From Acinetobacter sp. ANC 5054 (GTDB lineage: Bacteria; Pseudomonadota; Gammaproteobacteria; Pseudomonadales; Moraxellaceae), in NCBI RefSeq assembly GCF_002135295.1, contig NZ_NEGG01000007.1:62001-126000 (forward strand): a stretch of 64,000 nt of DNA, written 5' to 3'. The first letter of the stretch is position 1; each line of letters starts with the position of its first letter. A program made the position numbers and the translations under genes. Positions 28,939 through 37,974 of the stretch are shown piece after piece. The notes beneath the pieces were generated by a model that was not told the DNA's origin, searched no databases, and saw only the letters and a program-made list of their open reading frames with translations.

Positions 28939-30366
28939 TCAGAGTTGTTCCAGCATCTGTCGTTTCACACGCGGCAAATACAGGACACGATAAGTGACCG
29001 CCAAAATCACCAGCCAAAGCGGACTGATCATCAGTGCTTTAAGCGTATCCGGCTCTAAACTTAAAATAACTAGAGCAAAGAATAGAAAGGCTAAAACGAT
29101 ATAGCTCATCCACACGCCGCCCGGCATTTTAAAGGTCGATTTAGCATGATTCTCCGGCTGCTGTTTACGATAGCCTAAATAACACACCATGATCAGCGCC
29201 CAAATGCTGATAAATAAAATCACGCAAAGTGAGCTGGCCAAAGTGAACGCTTCAATGGTATTCGGCACAAAGTACTGCAAACCCGCACCTGCCATAATAA
29301 AGAAGCAAGAGAAAATTAAGCCTTGCGCAGGGACAGCACGTTTAGATAATCGTGCCAAGGCTTGCGGTGCTTGTCCGCCTCGCGCCAAACCAAACAGCAT
29401 GCGTGAAGTTGAGAATACGCCACTGTTCATTGATGACATCACCGACGACAGCACCACCAAGTTCATAATGATGGCTGAAACTGGAATACCCGCATGTAGG
29501 AACAGCGATACAAATGGACTTTGATCCGCTGGAATTTTATCCCACGGTGTTACCGACATCACCACAAACAAAGACAGCACATAAAACAGGATAATTCGGG
29601 TTGGAATCGCATTTACAGCTTTCGGTAAGTTCTTTTCAGGATCTTTGGTTTCAGCCGCCATGGTGCCTAAAAGCTCAACCCCAACAAAGGCAAAGAGCGC
29701 AATTTGGAAGCCTGCAAGGAAACCGTCTGAGCCTTTGGGGAACATGCCGCCATGTGACCAGACATTCGTAAAGCTGGATGCAGTGCCATCTGGCGAATGG
29801 AAGTGACTGAACACCATAAAACCACCAATCACAATCAGGCCTAAAATGGCCAAAATTTTGATTAAGGCAAACCAAAACTCAACTTCACCAAACAGCTTAA
29901 CCGTCAGCAAATTCAAACCTAGAACCAGCAGCACACAACCCACACTAATCAGTGCCTGCCCCATGGGGGTAAAGCCGACATCTGGCGGCAACCAAAAGCC
30001 TAAATAGTTAATAATGGCGGCCAAATCTGCAATACCAACTAAAACCCAGCCGAGCCAATAAGACCAGCCGATATAATAGCCTGCGCCTGGTCCAATGAGA
30101 TCATGCGCCATATCGATAAAGGATTTGTAGTGCAAATTCGACAGCAGGATTTCGCCCAGCGCGCGCATCAAAAAGAAAAACATCAGACCAATAATCATGT
30201 AAATGAACAGAATGGATGGTCCAGCCAAGGAGATAGTTTTGCCTGAGCCCATAAATAGGCCCGTGCCGATAGCGCCGCCAATAGCGATCAGCTGTAAATG
30301 ACGGTTGGACAGCTTGCGCTGCAGTTCATGAGGCGACGATTGCACGTCATCTTGATGTGTAGCCAT
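28939..30366 (-). CDS. cycA: Amino acid permease, probable D-alanine/D-serine/glycine transporter (CycA-like)
   Basis: 475-residue APC-superfamily proton symporter with twelve hydrophobic helices. The N-terminal signature is HLQLIAIGGAIGTGLFMGSG near residues 24-43, followed by GPSILFIYMIIG. The LGTMAAETKDPEKNLPKAVN segment is typical of this family. Its place at the end of the dadA-dadX-ridA-like run strongly suggests alanine or D-amino-acid uptake. A folded leader element sits directly upstream, ending just before the AAGGA ribosome-binding site. GABA or proline permeases of the same family are the alternatives if context were ignored. Confidence 0.87.
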   Translation of the reverse strand: MATHQDDVQSSPHELQRKLSNRHLQLIAIGGAIGTGLFMGSGKTISLAGPSILFIYMIIGLMFFFLMRALGEILLSNLHYKSFIDMAHDLIGPGAGYYIGWSYWLGWVLVGIADLAAIINYLGFWLPPDVGFTPMGQALISVGCVLLVLGLNLLTVKLFGEVEFWFALIKILAILGLIVIGGFMVFSHFHSPDGTASSFTNVWSHGGMFPKGSDGFLAGFQIALFAFVGVELLGTMAAETKDPEKNLPKAVNAIPTRIILFYVLSLFVVMSVTPWDKIPADQSPFVSLFLHAGIPVSAIIMNLVVLSSVMSSMNSGVFSTSRMLFGLARGGQAPQALARLSKRAVPAQGLIFSCFFIMAGAGLQYFVPNTIEAFTLASSLCVILFISIWALIMVCYLGYRKQQPENHAKSTFKMPGGVWMSYIVLAFLFFALVILSLEPDTLKALMISPLWLVILAVTYRVLYLPRVKRQMLEQL

Positions 30367-30381
30367 AGTTGATGTCCTTAT

Positions 30382-30465
30382 AATGCTTGCAACGGCGCAG
30401 TTCTTGATTAACGCTAACTGCCCTGCTCAATGTCCTATTGAGCTAAAACTGCCGAAGCAAGCATT
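30382..30465 (-). promoter_or_regulatory. Branched inverted-repeat structure in the cycA leader
   Basis: AATGCTTGC (30382-30390) pairs with GCAAGCATT (30457-30465). After symmetric AA/AA unpaired bases CGGC (30393-30396) pairs with GCCG (30451-30454). Inside are two hairpins: GCAGTT/AACTGC (30397-30402 with 30416-30421) and GCTCAAT/ATTGAGC (30425-30431 with 30437-30443). The whole is a three-way junction whose base is 1-2 bases from the cycA ribosome-binding site. It may be a cis-regulatory RNA or a stabilising intercistronic structure. Confidence 0.6.
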
Positions 30466-30495
30466 GAAGATTCAAAAATAAAAAAACTGCACAAC

Positions 30496-30852
30496 TTAAG
30501 GTTGTGCGGCAGTAACCGCAATTTCAATCAGCCAGTCTGGATTCACCAGCTCCGCTTGAATGGTGGCGCGCGCAGGTTTTGGTGAGTCTTTCAGCCATTC
30601 TGCCCACAGCGCATTCACAGCTTTAAAATCTGAAAGATTTTTCAGAAAAAGCTGCGCAGATAACATTTTAGATTTGTCGCTGCCCGCCTGAGCTAGCAAT
30701 TGATCAATCGTATTCAACACATCCAAAGTCTGCGCTTCAATCCCTGCTTCCGGATTTTTCGGCACTTGTCCAGAGAGGTAAACTACTTGATTAAACACTG
30801 TGACTGCACACATAAAATCGTTGCTGCCAAATCGTTGAATAGGGTCTGACAT
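30496..30852 (-). CDS. RidA-family reactive imine/enamine deaminase
   Basis: 118 residues from the ATG at 30852, which has AAGGA nine bases upstream; ATGs at 30858 and 30888 are possible but less well placed. The family fold is recognisable from VVYLSGQVPKNPEAG, the central QTLDVLNTIDQLLAQAG helix, and the C-terminal PARATIQAELVNPDWLIEI segment with the Arg that binds the substrate carboxylate. RidA proteins hydrolyse 2-aminoacrylate and related imines. Within a dad operon it could remove imines released by DadA, or protect the PLP enzyme DadX. It is a RidA paralogue, not necessarily RidA itself. Confidence 0.88.
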   Translation of the reverse strand: MSDPIQRFGSNDFMCAVTVFNQVVYLSGQVPKNPEAGIEAQTLDVLNTIDQLLAQAGSDKSKMLSAQLFLKNLSDFKAVNALWAEWLKDSPKPARATIQAELVNPDWLIEIAVTAAQP

Positions 30853-30971
30853 GGTCATGCTTCCTTGTATATTTTCATCTTTAGACACTAAGACAGTGCC
30901 TGCTATAGACTGGTAAAATTAAAACTATTCGACTGAATTTTCAGTCTTTGAATTCGCTATTAAATCGATAA

Positions 30972-32123
30972 TTAGGCCGCAGACTCAGCTGGAATACGCC
31001 TTGCATCGACAATAAAAGGAACGCGCTGAGTCACAGCGCACATCAGTTCATAACCGACTGTGCCTGAGGCTTTTGCAACATCATCAATCGGCAGTACTGC
31101 ACCATTTGAGGCCTTGCCCCACAGCACCACTTCCGAACCAATATCACTGTCAGGCAAATGGGTTAAATCCACCGCTAGCATATCCATACTGACGCGGCCA
31201 ATCAGACCGGATGTCTGACCATCAATCAGCACCTGCGTACCTGTTGGCGAGACACGCTGATAACCATCGGCATAGCCGCAGGCTGCAATACCAATACGCA
31301 TGGTTTTTTCTGCCAAAAAGTTTGAGCCATAGCCCACGCTTTGCCCTGCCTGCAAGGTCTGCACACCAATAATTTCAGTACGTAGCGTCATCGTTGGCTG
31401 CAGCTGCCAGTCGTGAATCGTATGCTGCGGATAATCAGGAGAACTGCCATAAAGCATGATGCCGCTGCGGGCAATATTGGACTGCAACACTGTTGAATGG
31501 CGCAAAATTGCAGCACTGTTACTGACGGTGACTGGCGCAGGAAACTGCTGAACCATATGCTGGAAACATTGGTATTGATATTGAATACCTGATTCGCCAA
31601 AACGCTCACCATCGGCATCTGAAAAATGCATCATGTGTGTCAGGCTGCGTACAATACTCAATTTTTGCAGTTCGACCCATGCTTCGGCATAGGCTTCAGG
31701 AATAAAACCCAAACGGTTCATACCTGAATTCATTTTGACAAAGACATCAAACTGCGCTTGAGGATAGCTGTATTGAAATTGGCGCAACCAGTCAATTTGA
31801 TGTGCGCTATGTATGCTAAAACTTAATTTAAGCTGATGGCAGTCCAATAAATCCTGCAGGCTGAAAATGCCTTCCAGCATTAAAATATCCCCTTGCCACC
31901 CCAAAGCGCGCAGGCGTTTAGCTTCTGCAATATCCAGCAAGGCAAAACCATCCGCCTGTTTAAATGCTTCATAGACGCGCTCTATGCCATGACCATAAGC
32001 ATTGGCTTTAACCACCGCATAAACGTGCGCATCAGACACATTTTGTCTGGCAGATTGCTTTGCCACCTGCAAATTATGCGCTAAGGCATCTAAATGAATA
32101 ACTGCTTGTATCGGCCGTGACAT
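30972..32123 (-). CDS. dadX: Alanine racemase, catabolic (DadX)
   Basis: Interconverts L- and D-alanine with PLP, supplying D-alanine to DadA. 383 residues. The PLP lysine is in AVVKANAYGHG near residue 39. The partner catalytic tyrosine belongs to the C-terminal domain, near GYGSNFLAEKTMRIG. The Arg in MNRLGF and the VSMDMLAVDLT segment are conserved. The position between dadA and a ridA-like gene marks it as the catabolic isozyme; a biosynthetic Alr would lie elsewhere. A 12-base-pair hairpin separates it from dadA. Confidence 0.95.
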   Translation of the reverse strand: MSRPIQAVIHLDALAHNLQVAKQSARQNVSDAHVYAVVKANAYGHGIERVYEAFKQADGFALLDIAEAKRLRALGWQGDILMLEGIFSLQDLLDCHQLKLSFSIHSAHQIDWLRQFQYSYPQAQFDVFVKMNSGMNRLGFIPEAYAEAWVELQKLSIVRSLTHMMHFSDADGERFGESGIQYQYQCFQHMVQQFPAPVTVSNSAAILRHSTVLQSNIARSGIMLYGSSPDYPQHTIHDWQLQPTMTLRTEIIGVQTLQAGQSVGYGSNFLAEKTMRIGIAACGYADGYQRVSPTGTQVLIDGQTSGLIGRVSMDMLAVDLTHLPDSDIGSEVVLWGKASNGAVLPIDDVAKASGTVGYELMCAVTQRVPFIVDARRIPAESAA

Positions 32124-32167
32124 TTTATTCTTCCCTAAAACGCGTCCTTGAATCTGTAAATAACAAA

Positions 32168-32206
32168 AATGCGGTTTGCCGAGCTATTCACCCTGCAAAC
32201 CGCATT
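32168..32206 (-). terminator. Strong hairpin just after dadA, possible partial terminator
   Basis: AATGCGGTTTGC (32168-32179) pairs perfectly with GCAAACCGCATT (32195-32206). On the minus strand it is followed by TTTTGTTATT. It starts two bases after the dadA stop and precedes dadX, so it may lower dadX expression or protect the dadA message. Confidence 0.5.
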
Positions 32207-32208
32207 CT

Positions 32209-33468
32209 TTATGCTGCATGCGTGTAACGCTGCAGCGATAAGCCTTCTGTGCTGATCTCGGCCTGTTGCCCCAGTACAAGATCACTAATCAATTTTCCTG
32301 AACCGCACGCCATGGTCCAACCCAATGTGCCATGACCGGTATTCAAGAATAGATTGTTGTACTTTGTACGCCCAATAATTGGTGTGCTATCCGGCGTCAT
32401 CGGACGTAAGCCTGTCCAGAACGAGGCTTTTTCCAAATCGCCACCTGGGAACAAGTCGCGAGTCACCATTTCCAATGTGCCGCGGCGGTCCTGATTCAAG
32501 CCTAAATTAAAGCCGCTTAATTCCGCCATACCACCTACGCGGATACGGTTGTCAAAACGGGTAATGGCGATTTTATAGGTTTCATCCAATACGGTAGATT
32601 GCGGTGCATAGCTTGGGTCCACAATCGGCACGGTTAATGAATAACCTTTCACTGGATAAACTGGCAAATCTAAATCCAGCGGTTTTAAGAAATCACGTGA
32701 ATAGCTACCAAAAGCCAAAACATAGCGGTCTGCAGTCAGAACTTTGCCATTAACCAACACACCTTTAATTTCGCCGCCTTCTACAATCAGTTTTTCAACA
32801 TTTTGATTAAACTGAAAATCAACACCAAGTGTTTTAGCTTGTTCAGCCAAAGCATTGGTAAATAGGTAGCAATCACCAGTTTCATCATTTGGTAGGTGCA
32901 GACCACCAACCAATTTATCTTTGGCTTCTGCCAATGCAGGCTCAACTTTGCTTAAACCATCACGATCCAGCAATTCAAACTCAACACCTGTTTCTTTTAA
33001 TACTTCGATATCACGCTGCACAGCTTCCAACTGCGAATCTTTACGGAACAGCTGCAAAGTACCTTTTGAACGGTTTTCATAGCTGATACCCGTTTCATCA
33101 CGCAAAGTACGTAAGCAATCACGGCTATATTCCGCAACACGCACCATACGTTCTTTATTGATCGCATATTGGTCCGCACCGCAGTTTTTCAGCATTTGCA
33201 TCATCCACTGCAATTGCCACATGCTGCCGTCCAGCTGCACTGCCAATGGTGCATGATGCTGGAACATCCACTTCACTGCTTTAAAAGGAATACCCGGGGC
33301 CGCCCATGGAGTCGAATAGCCCGGAGAGATTTGGCCAGCATTACCAAAACTGGTTTCTTCTGCAGGTCCAGACTGGCGATCCAATACTGTGACTTGAGCA
33401 CCTTGTTTTGCCAAATAATAAGCACTGGTAACACCAATCACACCGCTGCCCAAAACAATTACACGCAT
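32209..33468 (-). CDS. dadA: D-amino acid dehydrogenase small subunit (DadA)
   Basis: FAD enzyme on the inner face of the membrane that oxidises D-alanine to pyruvate and ammonia, passing electrons to the respiratory chain. 419 residues. The FAD motif [19 protein letters not shown] starts at residue 5. The family signature [19 protein letters not shown] lies near 41-59, and the C-terminal [16 protein letters not shown] and [16 protein letters not shown] segments are typical. First gene of the dad run, divergent from an Lrp-type regulator. Confidence 0.96.
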   Translation of the reverse strand: MRVIVLGSGVIGVTSAYYLAKQGAQVTVLDRQSGPAEETSFGNAGQISPGYSTPWAAPGIPFKAVKWMFQHHAPLAVQLDGSMWQLQWMMQMLKNCGADQYAINKERMVRVAEYSRDCLRTLRDETGISYENRSKGTLQLFRKDSQLEAVQRDIEVLKETGVEFELLDRDGLSKVEPALAEAKDKLVGGLHLPNDETGDCYLFTNALAEQAKTLGVDFQFNQNVEKLIVEGGEIKGVLVNGKVLTADRYVLAFGSYSRDFLKPLDLDLPVYPVKGYSLTVPIVDPSYAPQSTVLDETYKIAITRFDNRIRVGGMAELSGFNLGLNQDRRGTLEMVTRDLFPGGDLEKASFWTGLRPMTPDSTPIIGRTKYNNLFLNTGHGTLGWTMACGSGKLISDLVLGQQAEISTEGLSLQRYTHAA

Positions 33469-33602
33469 AGTCTTGATCTTATCCCTAGTTTATTTAACTA
33501 GTATATTTTGGGTTAAATAGTTAATCTTGCTATTTTAAAGACTTTATTTCAGTTGATTCACATGTTTTGTCGTGTAATTACAAAAAAGACAGGGAAAAAT
33601 AA

Positions 33603-34070
33603 ATGCGTAAATTAGACCGTATTGACCGCATGATTTTAGACATTCTGCAAAAGAATGGGCGCATCGCGATCAGCGAGTTGGCATCCCAAGTCAACCTCTC
33701 AACAACACCCTGTTCAGAGCGGGTCAAACGGTTGGAGCGCGACGGCATTATCATGGGCTACTATGCACGACTGAATCCTGAGTTAGTCGATAAACGCTTG
33801 CTGGTTTTTTTGGAGATTAAACTCTCAGCAAAATCAGGCGACGTTTTTGAACAAGTCGCACGAGATTTATCTGAGATTCCTGAAGTACTGGAATGCCACC
33901 TTATTTCAGGAGACTTTGACTATTTAGTTAAAGCGCGTTTAAAAGAAATGAGTACCTACCGTAAACTTTTAGGTAACCTTTTGAAAAAGCTGCCGGCATC
34001 GGCATCTTCACATAGCTATGTGGTGATGGAGGAAGTGAAAGAAGGCTTATATTTAGATCTAGACACTTAA
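33603..34070 (+). CDS. Lrp/AsnC-family regulator of the dad genes
   Basis: 155 residues. The N-terminal helix-turn-helix (about 5-55) shows LDRIDRMILDILQKNGRIAISELA and the STTPCSERVKRLERDGII recognition region. The C-terminal RAM effector domain (about 65-150) contains VLECHLISGDFDYLVKAR. It is divergent from dadA across a 134-base gap, which is the DadR/Lrp arrangement known in other gammaproteobacteria. It is expected to respond to alanine or leucine. Whether this is the global Lrp or a local DadR cannot be decided from one window. Confidence 0.92.
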   Translation: MRKLDRIDRMILDILQKNGRIAISELASQVNLSTTPCSERVKRLERDGIIMGYYARLNPELVDKRLLVFLEIKLSAKSGDVFEQVARDLSEIPEVLECHLISGDFDYLVKARLKEMSTYRKLLGNLLKKLPASASSHSYVVMEEVKEGLYLDLDT

Positions 34071-34084
34071 AATATTTTCAACAC

Positions 34085-34118
34085 ATAAAAAAAACCACTG
34101 CAATGCAGCGGTTTTTTT
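34085..34118. terminator. Bidirectional terminator between Lrp-type gene and LysM gene
   Basis: Stem CCACTGC/GCAGCGG with loop AAT, A8 before and T7 after. The single A-C mismatch on the plus strand becomes a G-U pair on the minus strand, so it is stronger for the LysM gene. Confidence 0.75.
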
Positions 34119-34133
34119 ATACGTAGCATTCAA

Positions 34134-34607
34134 CTAAGCAGGAATGCGTAACACCTGCCCCGGGAAAATATCATCGGCATTTTTTAGCAATGGGCGGTTT
34201 GCTTCAAAAATTTTGTTGTATTGATTGGCATCACCATAAAATTCTTTGGAAATTTTAGACAAGTTATCACCAGACTTAACCGTATAAAACTTACTTTCCG
34301 CTTCTGGCGTTGCTACCGTTAATTGATCATCTACTTGTGCAACATGGTCAATATTACCCACTGCTAAAATAATTTTTTCACGATCGGCTTGGCTTTGCAC
34401 CTGCCCTTTCACTGTCGCCAAGTCAGATGTCGCGTTATAGCTGACAGATAAGCCTGTCACAGGCAAACCTAAGCTTTTGACATGACCTAGTAGCTTATTC
34501 GCAATTTCTTGAGCAGATGGCTCAGCAGGCGTTGCTGGTGCAGCTTGTGGCTCTGCAGGTGCTGTATTTTTCTTACCAATACCTTTTACAAAATCAAAAA
34601 GACCCAT
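34134..34607 (-). CDS. lysM: BON and LysM domain protein (Kbp/YgaU-like)
   Basis: 157 residues from the ATG at 34607 (GGAG six bases upstream). The N-terminus MGLFDFVKGIGKK matches that of E. coli YgaU/Kbp, a potassium-binding protein with a BON domain followed by LysM. Here a short Ala/Pro linker precedes the BON domain (about 35-100), and the LysM domain occupies about 107-156, with YTVKSGDNLSKISKEFYG and FPGQVLRIP. No signal peptide is visible, so a cytoplasmic location, as for Kbp, is likely. Potassium sensing is inferred from the homologue. Confidence 0.9.
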   Translation of the reverse strand: MGLFDFVKGIGKKNTAPAEPQAAPATPAEPSAQEIANKLLGHVKSLGLPVTGLSVSYNATSDLATVKGQVQSQADREKIILAVGNIDHVAQVDDQLTVATPEAESKFYTVKSGDNLSKISKEFYGDANQYNKIFEANRPLLKNADDIFPGQVLRIPA

Positions 34608-34767
34608 GTTATTCTCCATTATTTTACTGTTTTATAGATTGTGTAATTTTCGACAAACTCTATTTTTATAGCTAAAAAATAACCTGATTTTCGTATCCTT
34701 TGGTAAAAGAAACGTAAGCTAATGTAAATAAATCAAATAATTGCTGCAGCAGAAACACATAGGCATA

Positions 34768-34795
34768 AAAAAAGCCACCAAATGGTGGCTTTTTA
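34768..34795 (-). terminator. Terminator after acpP
   Basis: Stem GCCACC (34774-34779), loop AAAT, GGTGGC (34784-34789), with long A and T runs on either side. It lies about 25 bases past the acpP stop. Confidence 0.9.
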
Positions 34796-34820
34796 ATATC
34801 AGCATCGCTGAAATCTAAAA

Positions 34821-35057
34821 TTAACCTAGTTTCTTAGAAACGTAGTCAATTGCAGATTGTACAGTAGTGATTTCGTTTGAATCTTCATCAGGAATAGTGA
34901 TGTCGAAATCGTTTTCGAAAGACATTACTAATTCAACTAGGTCTAGAGAGTCTGCACCTAAGTCGTCCATGAAAGAAGCTTCGTTTTTGATCTCGTCTGC
35001 TTTAAGACCAAGTTGCTCAGCTACTGCTTGTTTTACGCGTTGTTCGATATCGCTCAC
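34821..35057 (-). CDS. acpP: Acyl carrier protein
   Basis: Carrier of acyl intermediates in fatty acid synthesis. 78 residues from a GTG at 35057, which gives the canonical MSDIEQRVK start and has GAGGAGA just upstream; the ATG five codons earlier overlaps that ribosome-binding site. The phosphopantetheine serine is Ser37 in GADSLDL. Very acidic, as expected. It follows fabG on the same strand and has its own terminator. Confidence 0.97.
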   Translation of the reverse strand: MSDIEQRVKQAVAEQLGLKADEIKNEASFMDDLGADSLDLVELVMSFENDFDITIPDEDSNEITTVQSAIDYVSKKLG

Positions 35058-35142
35058 AGGAATTCTCCTCATTGCTTGTGGCGTTTTTAATGCCGTTAGT
35101 TTAATTGAATCTAAATCGTTTTGAAAGTTTATACTTAAGCAC

Positions 35143-35877
35143 TTAGCTCATGTATAAACCACCATTTACATGTAATACAGTTCCGGTAATGTAACTTGCC
35201 TTTTCAGAAGCAAGAAAACTCACGGCATTTGCGATATCTTGCGGCTCACCTAAACGGTTTAATGCCACTTGATCGCTCATTTTTTTACGAATTTCTTCGC
35301 TTAACTGTTCTGTCATTTCTGTTGCAATAAAGCCCGGAGCCACCGCATTTACAGTGATTTGGCGGCTTCCCATCTCTTTTGCAAGACTGCGACCAAAGGC
35401 CTCAATCCCTGCTTTTGCAGCAGAATAATTTGCTTGTCCTGGGTTAGCAAAATGTGCAACCACAGAACTGATATTAATAATTCGGCCAAAACGTGCTTTG
35501 GTCATACCCTTTAAAACACGTTTTGAAAGTCGATAAACGGCTTTCAAATGGATGTTTAGGATGTCATCCCAATCATCTTCTGACATACGTAGTAACAAAT
35601 TATCTTTGGTAATGCCTGCGTTATTTACTAACACAAGGACTGAACCATAACTTTGTTCGATTTCAGACACCAATGCATCAATTGCAGTCGCATCACGCAC
35701 ATCTAAAACCTTACCGGCACCATTTTCAGCAAAAGTTGCAGATAATGTTTCTGCACCCGCCTCAGATGTCGCAGTACCTACAACAAAATAACCGTCTTGA
35801 ATCAATTGCTGAGCAATTGCTGCTCCAATCCCTCGGCTCGCACCTGTTACTAAAGCAACTTTGCGTTCTTGTGTCAT
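35143..35877 (-). CDS. fabG: 3-oxoacyl-ACP reductase FabG
   Basis: NADPH-dependent reductase of the elongation cycle. 244 residues, classical short-chain dehydrogenase. The cofactor loop [12 protein letters not shown] starts near residue 12 and NNAGIT is near 88. The catalytic Ser-Tyr-Lys lies in INISSVV and YSAAKAG. The C-terminus [10 protein letters not shown] is standard. Its ATG overlaps the fabD stop by 4 bases (ATGA), implying translational coupling. Confidence 0.97.
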   Translation of the reverse strand: MTQERKVALVTGASRGIGAAIAQQLIQDGYFVVGTATSEAGAETLSATFAENGAGKVLDVRDATAIDALVSEIEQSYGSVLVLVNNAGITKDNLLLRMSEDDWDDILNIHLKAVYRLSKRVLKGMTKARFGRIINISSVVAHFANPGQANYSAAKAGIEAFGRSLAKEMGSRQITVNAVAPGFIATEMTEQLSEEIRKKMSDQVALNRLGEPQDIANAVSFLASEKASYITGTVLHVNGGLYMS

Positions 35878-36854
35878 GCAATTTTCCCTTCTGCCACTAA
35901 AATGGCATTCAGTGCATCTTCCATACGACCTTTGCTGTCGAGTGGGAATGCTTTCTCAATATTTGGCAAACGTTTTGCGAGATTCGCAAGGACATTTCCT
36001 GGACCACATTCAGCAATGTACTGAATACCTTGGTCTTGCAAGTACTGCATGGTCTTTGTCCACTGTACAGATTCATAAAGCTGTGCAGTTAACGCCTGAC
36101 GTAATTGCGCCACATCTGTCGCGATTTCAGCGCCTACATTTTGTATTACAGGTAGCATAGGCAGCTCAATGGCAGTTTGTTCCAATGCTGTTGCGAACTG
36201 TTCAGCAGCAGGTTTCATCAATGAACAATGCGATGGTACAGAAACTGGCAGTGCAATCGCTTTACCGCCATTTTCTTTCGCTGTAGCCATCACCGCTTCA
36301 ACCATGGCTTTATCACCCGCAATCACCACTTGACCTTGTGCATTATAGTTTGCAGCTTCTACCGAGCCTTCACCCTCAGCTTGCGCACATAATTCAAGAA
36401 CTTTGGCATCATCCAGACCCAAAATTGCAGCCATTGCACCTTTACCTTCAGGTACAGCGCTTTGCATCAGTTGACCACGTAAATGCACCAACTTCACTGC
36501 ATCGCCTAAACTCATTGCACCTGCAGCAACCAATGCGCTGTATTCGCCCAATGAATGCCCTGCAAGGTATTTTGGCGCAACACCACCGAGCTCCAACCAC
36601 ACACGCCATAATGCGATACTTGCAGTCAACAACACAGGTTGCGTAAATTCTGTTTGATTTAAACCTTCGCCGCTTTGCGCAATGTGCCAAAGATCAAAAC
36701 CTACGGCGTCAGATGCTTCCGCAAAAGTTTCTTGCACACTACTAAACTGTTCTGCAAGTTCAGCAAGCATGCCGACTTTTTGTGAACCCTGCCCCGGAAA
36801 CACGAATGCAGTTTTAGTAGCTTGAGCTGCTTGCTCGAGTTGTTTAGCAGACAT
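35874..36854 (-). CDS. fabD: Malonyl-CoA-ACP transacylase FabD
   Basis: Loads malonyl groups onto ACP. 326 residues, slightly longer than E. coli because of a short N-terminal extension. FVFPGQGSQKVGM is near residues 18-30, the nucleophile serine lies in LAGHSLGEYSAL, and the catalytic His is in SVPSHCSLM. AAGGA precedes the ATG. fabG overlaps it and acpP follows. plsX and fabH, which often precede fabD, are absent: rpmF is the next gene upstream. Confidence 0.96.
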   Translation of the reverse strand: MSAKQLEQAAQATKTAFVFPGQGSQKVGMLAELAEQFSSVQETFAEASDAVGFDLWHIAQSGEGLNQTEFTQPVLLTASIALWRVWLELGGVAPKYLAGHSLGEYSALVAAGAMSLGDAVKLVHLRGQLMQSAVPEGKGAMAAILGLDDAKVLELCAQAEGEGSVEAANYNAQGQVVIAGDKAMVEAVMATAKENGGKAIALPVSVPSHCSLMKPAAEQFATALEQTAIELPMLPVIQNVGAEIATDVAQLRQALTAQLYESVQWTKTMQYLQDQGIQYIAECGPGNVLANLAKRLPNIEKAFPLDSKGRMEDALNAILVAEGKIA

Positions 36855-36997
36855 AAAAAAATCCTTTATTAAGATAGGTAAATTGATGCCGTTTGGACAT
36901 TAATTCAACACAATCCCATGTAAGCTTATTTCAGGGACGGAAATTTAACACTAAATTTTTGACTTGGTAATTGCCAAATGCAACAAAAACACGATAC

Positions 36998-37027
36998 AAA
37001 AAAAGGGAGCTTAACGCTCCCATTTTT
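36998..37027 (-). terminator. Terminator after rpmF
   Basis: Stem GGGAGC (37005-37010), TTAAC loop, GCTCCC (37016-37021), followed on the minus strand by seven T. It separates yceD-rpmF from fabD-fabG-acpP, so the latter need their own promoter. Confidence 0.88.
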
Positions 37028-37059
37028 TCTACTAAGCTTGACGCTTAATACATCATCAA

Positions 37060-37242
37060 TTATTCAGCAGATGCTTTAGCGAATAATTGACGACCACGGT
37101 AGATACCATCTTTAGATACGTGGTGACGACGATGAGTTTCACCAGTAGCTTGGTCTACAGTTAATGCATTCTCAGTTAAAGCGTCATGTGAACGGCGCAT
37201 GTCACGGCGAGAGCGACTTTTACGGTTTTGCTGAACGGCCAT
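37060..37242 (-). CDS. rpmF: 50S ribosomal protein L32
   Basis: 60-residue basic protein with the typical N-terminus [20 protein letters not shown]. The C-terminal half carries [19 protein letters not shown]. It lacks the zinc cysteines found in some L32 proteins, as is common in gammaproteobacteria. AAGGAG precedes the ATG. It follows yceD at 77 bases, a widely conserved pair. Confidence 0.97.
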   Translation of the reverse strand: MAVQQNRKSRSRRDMRRSHDALTENALTVDQATGETHRRHHVSKDGIYRGRQLFAKASAE

Positions 37243-37319
37243 GATGGCTCCTTACAAATATCGAAAAAATGGATCAGAACAAATTCGATTGTCTTATACT
37301 TAAGAGTATAACACAAAAA

Positions 37320-37877
37320 TTAGTTAAGTTTACCCTTCAAACCTGCCAAAACATCAAACGGGTTATCCCGTTTTTCTTCAACAAGCTCTTCTACGGCAGG
37401 TTGATGCTTATGTTCACAAGCGTCATGCTTAGGTGACAACGGCATCAACAATAACAATTCATCCTCTATCAGTGAGAGTAAATCAGCAGTCGCAGGTGCA
37501 TCATATGAACCTTTGGTTGTTGCTTCACTTTCACCTAAAACGATGAAATCAGCATCCTCATCCAAGCGCTCTATCAGTGACTCATCATCTACAAGAGCTA
37601 GATGAAAACTTGAAACAAGTGGGATCTCAACGGTATCCAGACAACGCTGGCATTCCATTGGAACCTTCGTCTCAACATGACCATCCAGCCATACAATGCG
37701 ATGATAGGCATCCATTGATAGCTTACAGTCTATGTTAATCAATTGATCATCAATTGATCCAACAGCTTCACGAGCAATACGAACAAAGCGAGATAATGGC
37801 AGTGTTCCTGACCATTTAAAGCCCTGTTCAGCCCATTTAAACGGCTCAATCTGTGCCGGAAAGGTATTTGCTGACAT
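37320..37877 (-). CDS. yceD: YceD family protein (DUF177)
   Basis: 185 residues, acidic. The family signature is visible as VPMECQRCLDTV near residues 92-103, with the paired cysteines and a third near AC-EH, and the acidic stretch after it. YceD is conserved next to rpmF and is reported to affect 23S rRNA accumulation; its exact role is not settled. Gene order yceD-rpmF supports the call. Confidence 0.9.
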   Translation of the reverse strand: MSANTFPAQIEPFKWAEQGFKWSGTLPLSRFVRIAREAVGSIDDQLINIDCKLSMDAYHRIVWLDGHVETKVPMECQRCLDTVEIPLVSSFHLALVDDESLIERLDEDADFIVLGESEATTKGSYDAPATADLLSLIEDELLLLMPLSPKHDACEHKHQPAVEELVEEKRDNPFDVLAGLKGKLN

Positions 37878-37974
37878 AATTAAGGCGGCAATTCTACAAA
37901 TTCATCAGTACTCTGTCAAAGATTAAGATACAATTTTGCACTTATTTAGACAGACCATTTGGGTAACTTAAGTT

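Noticed and set aside
30382..30465. tRNA or tRNA-like gene in the cycA leader
   Set aside because: A D-arm-like stretch is present, but stem lengths, missing T-arm motif and lack of CCA-type acceptor rule out a tRNA.
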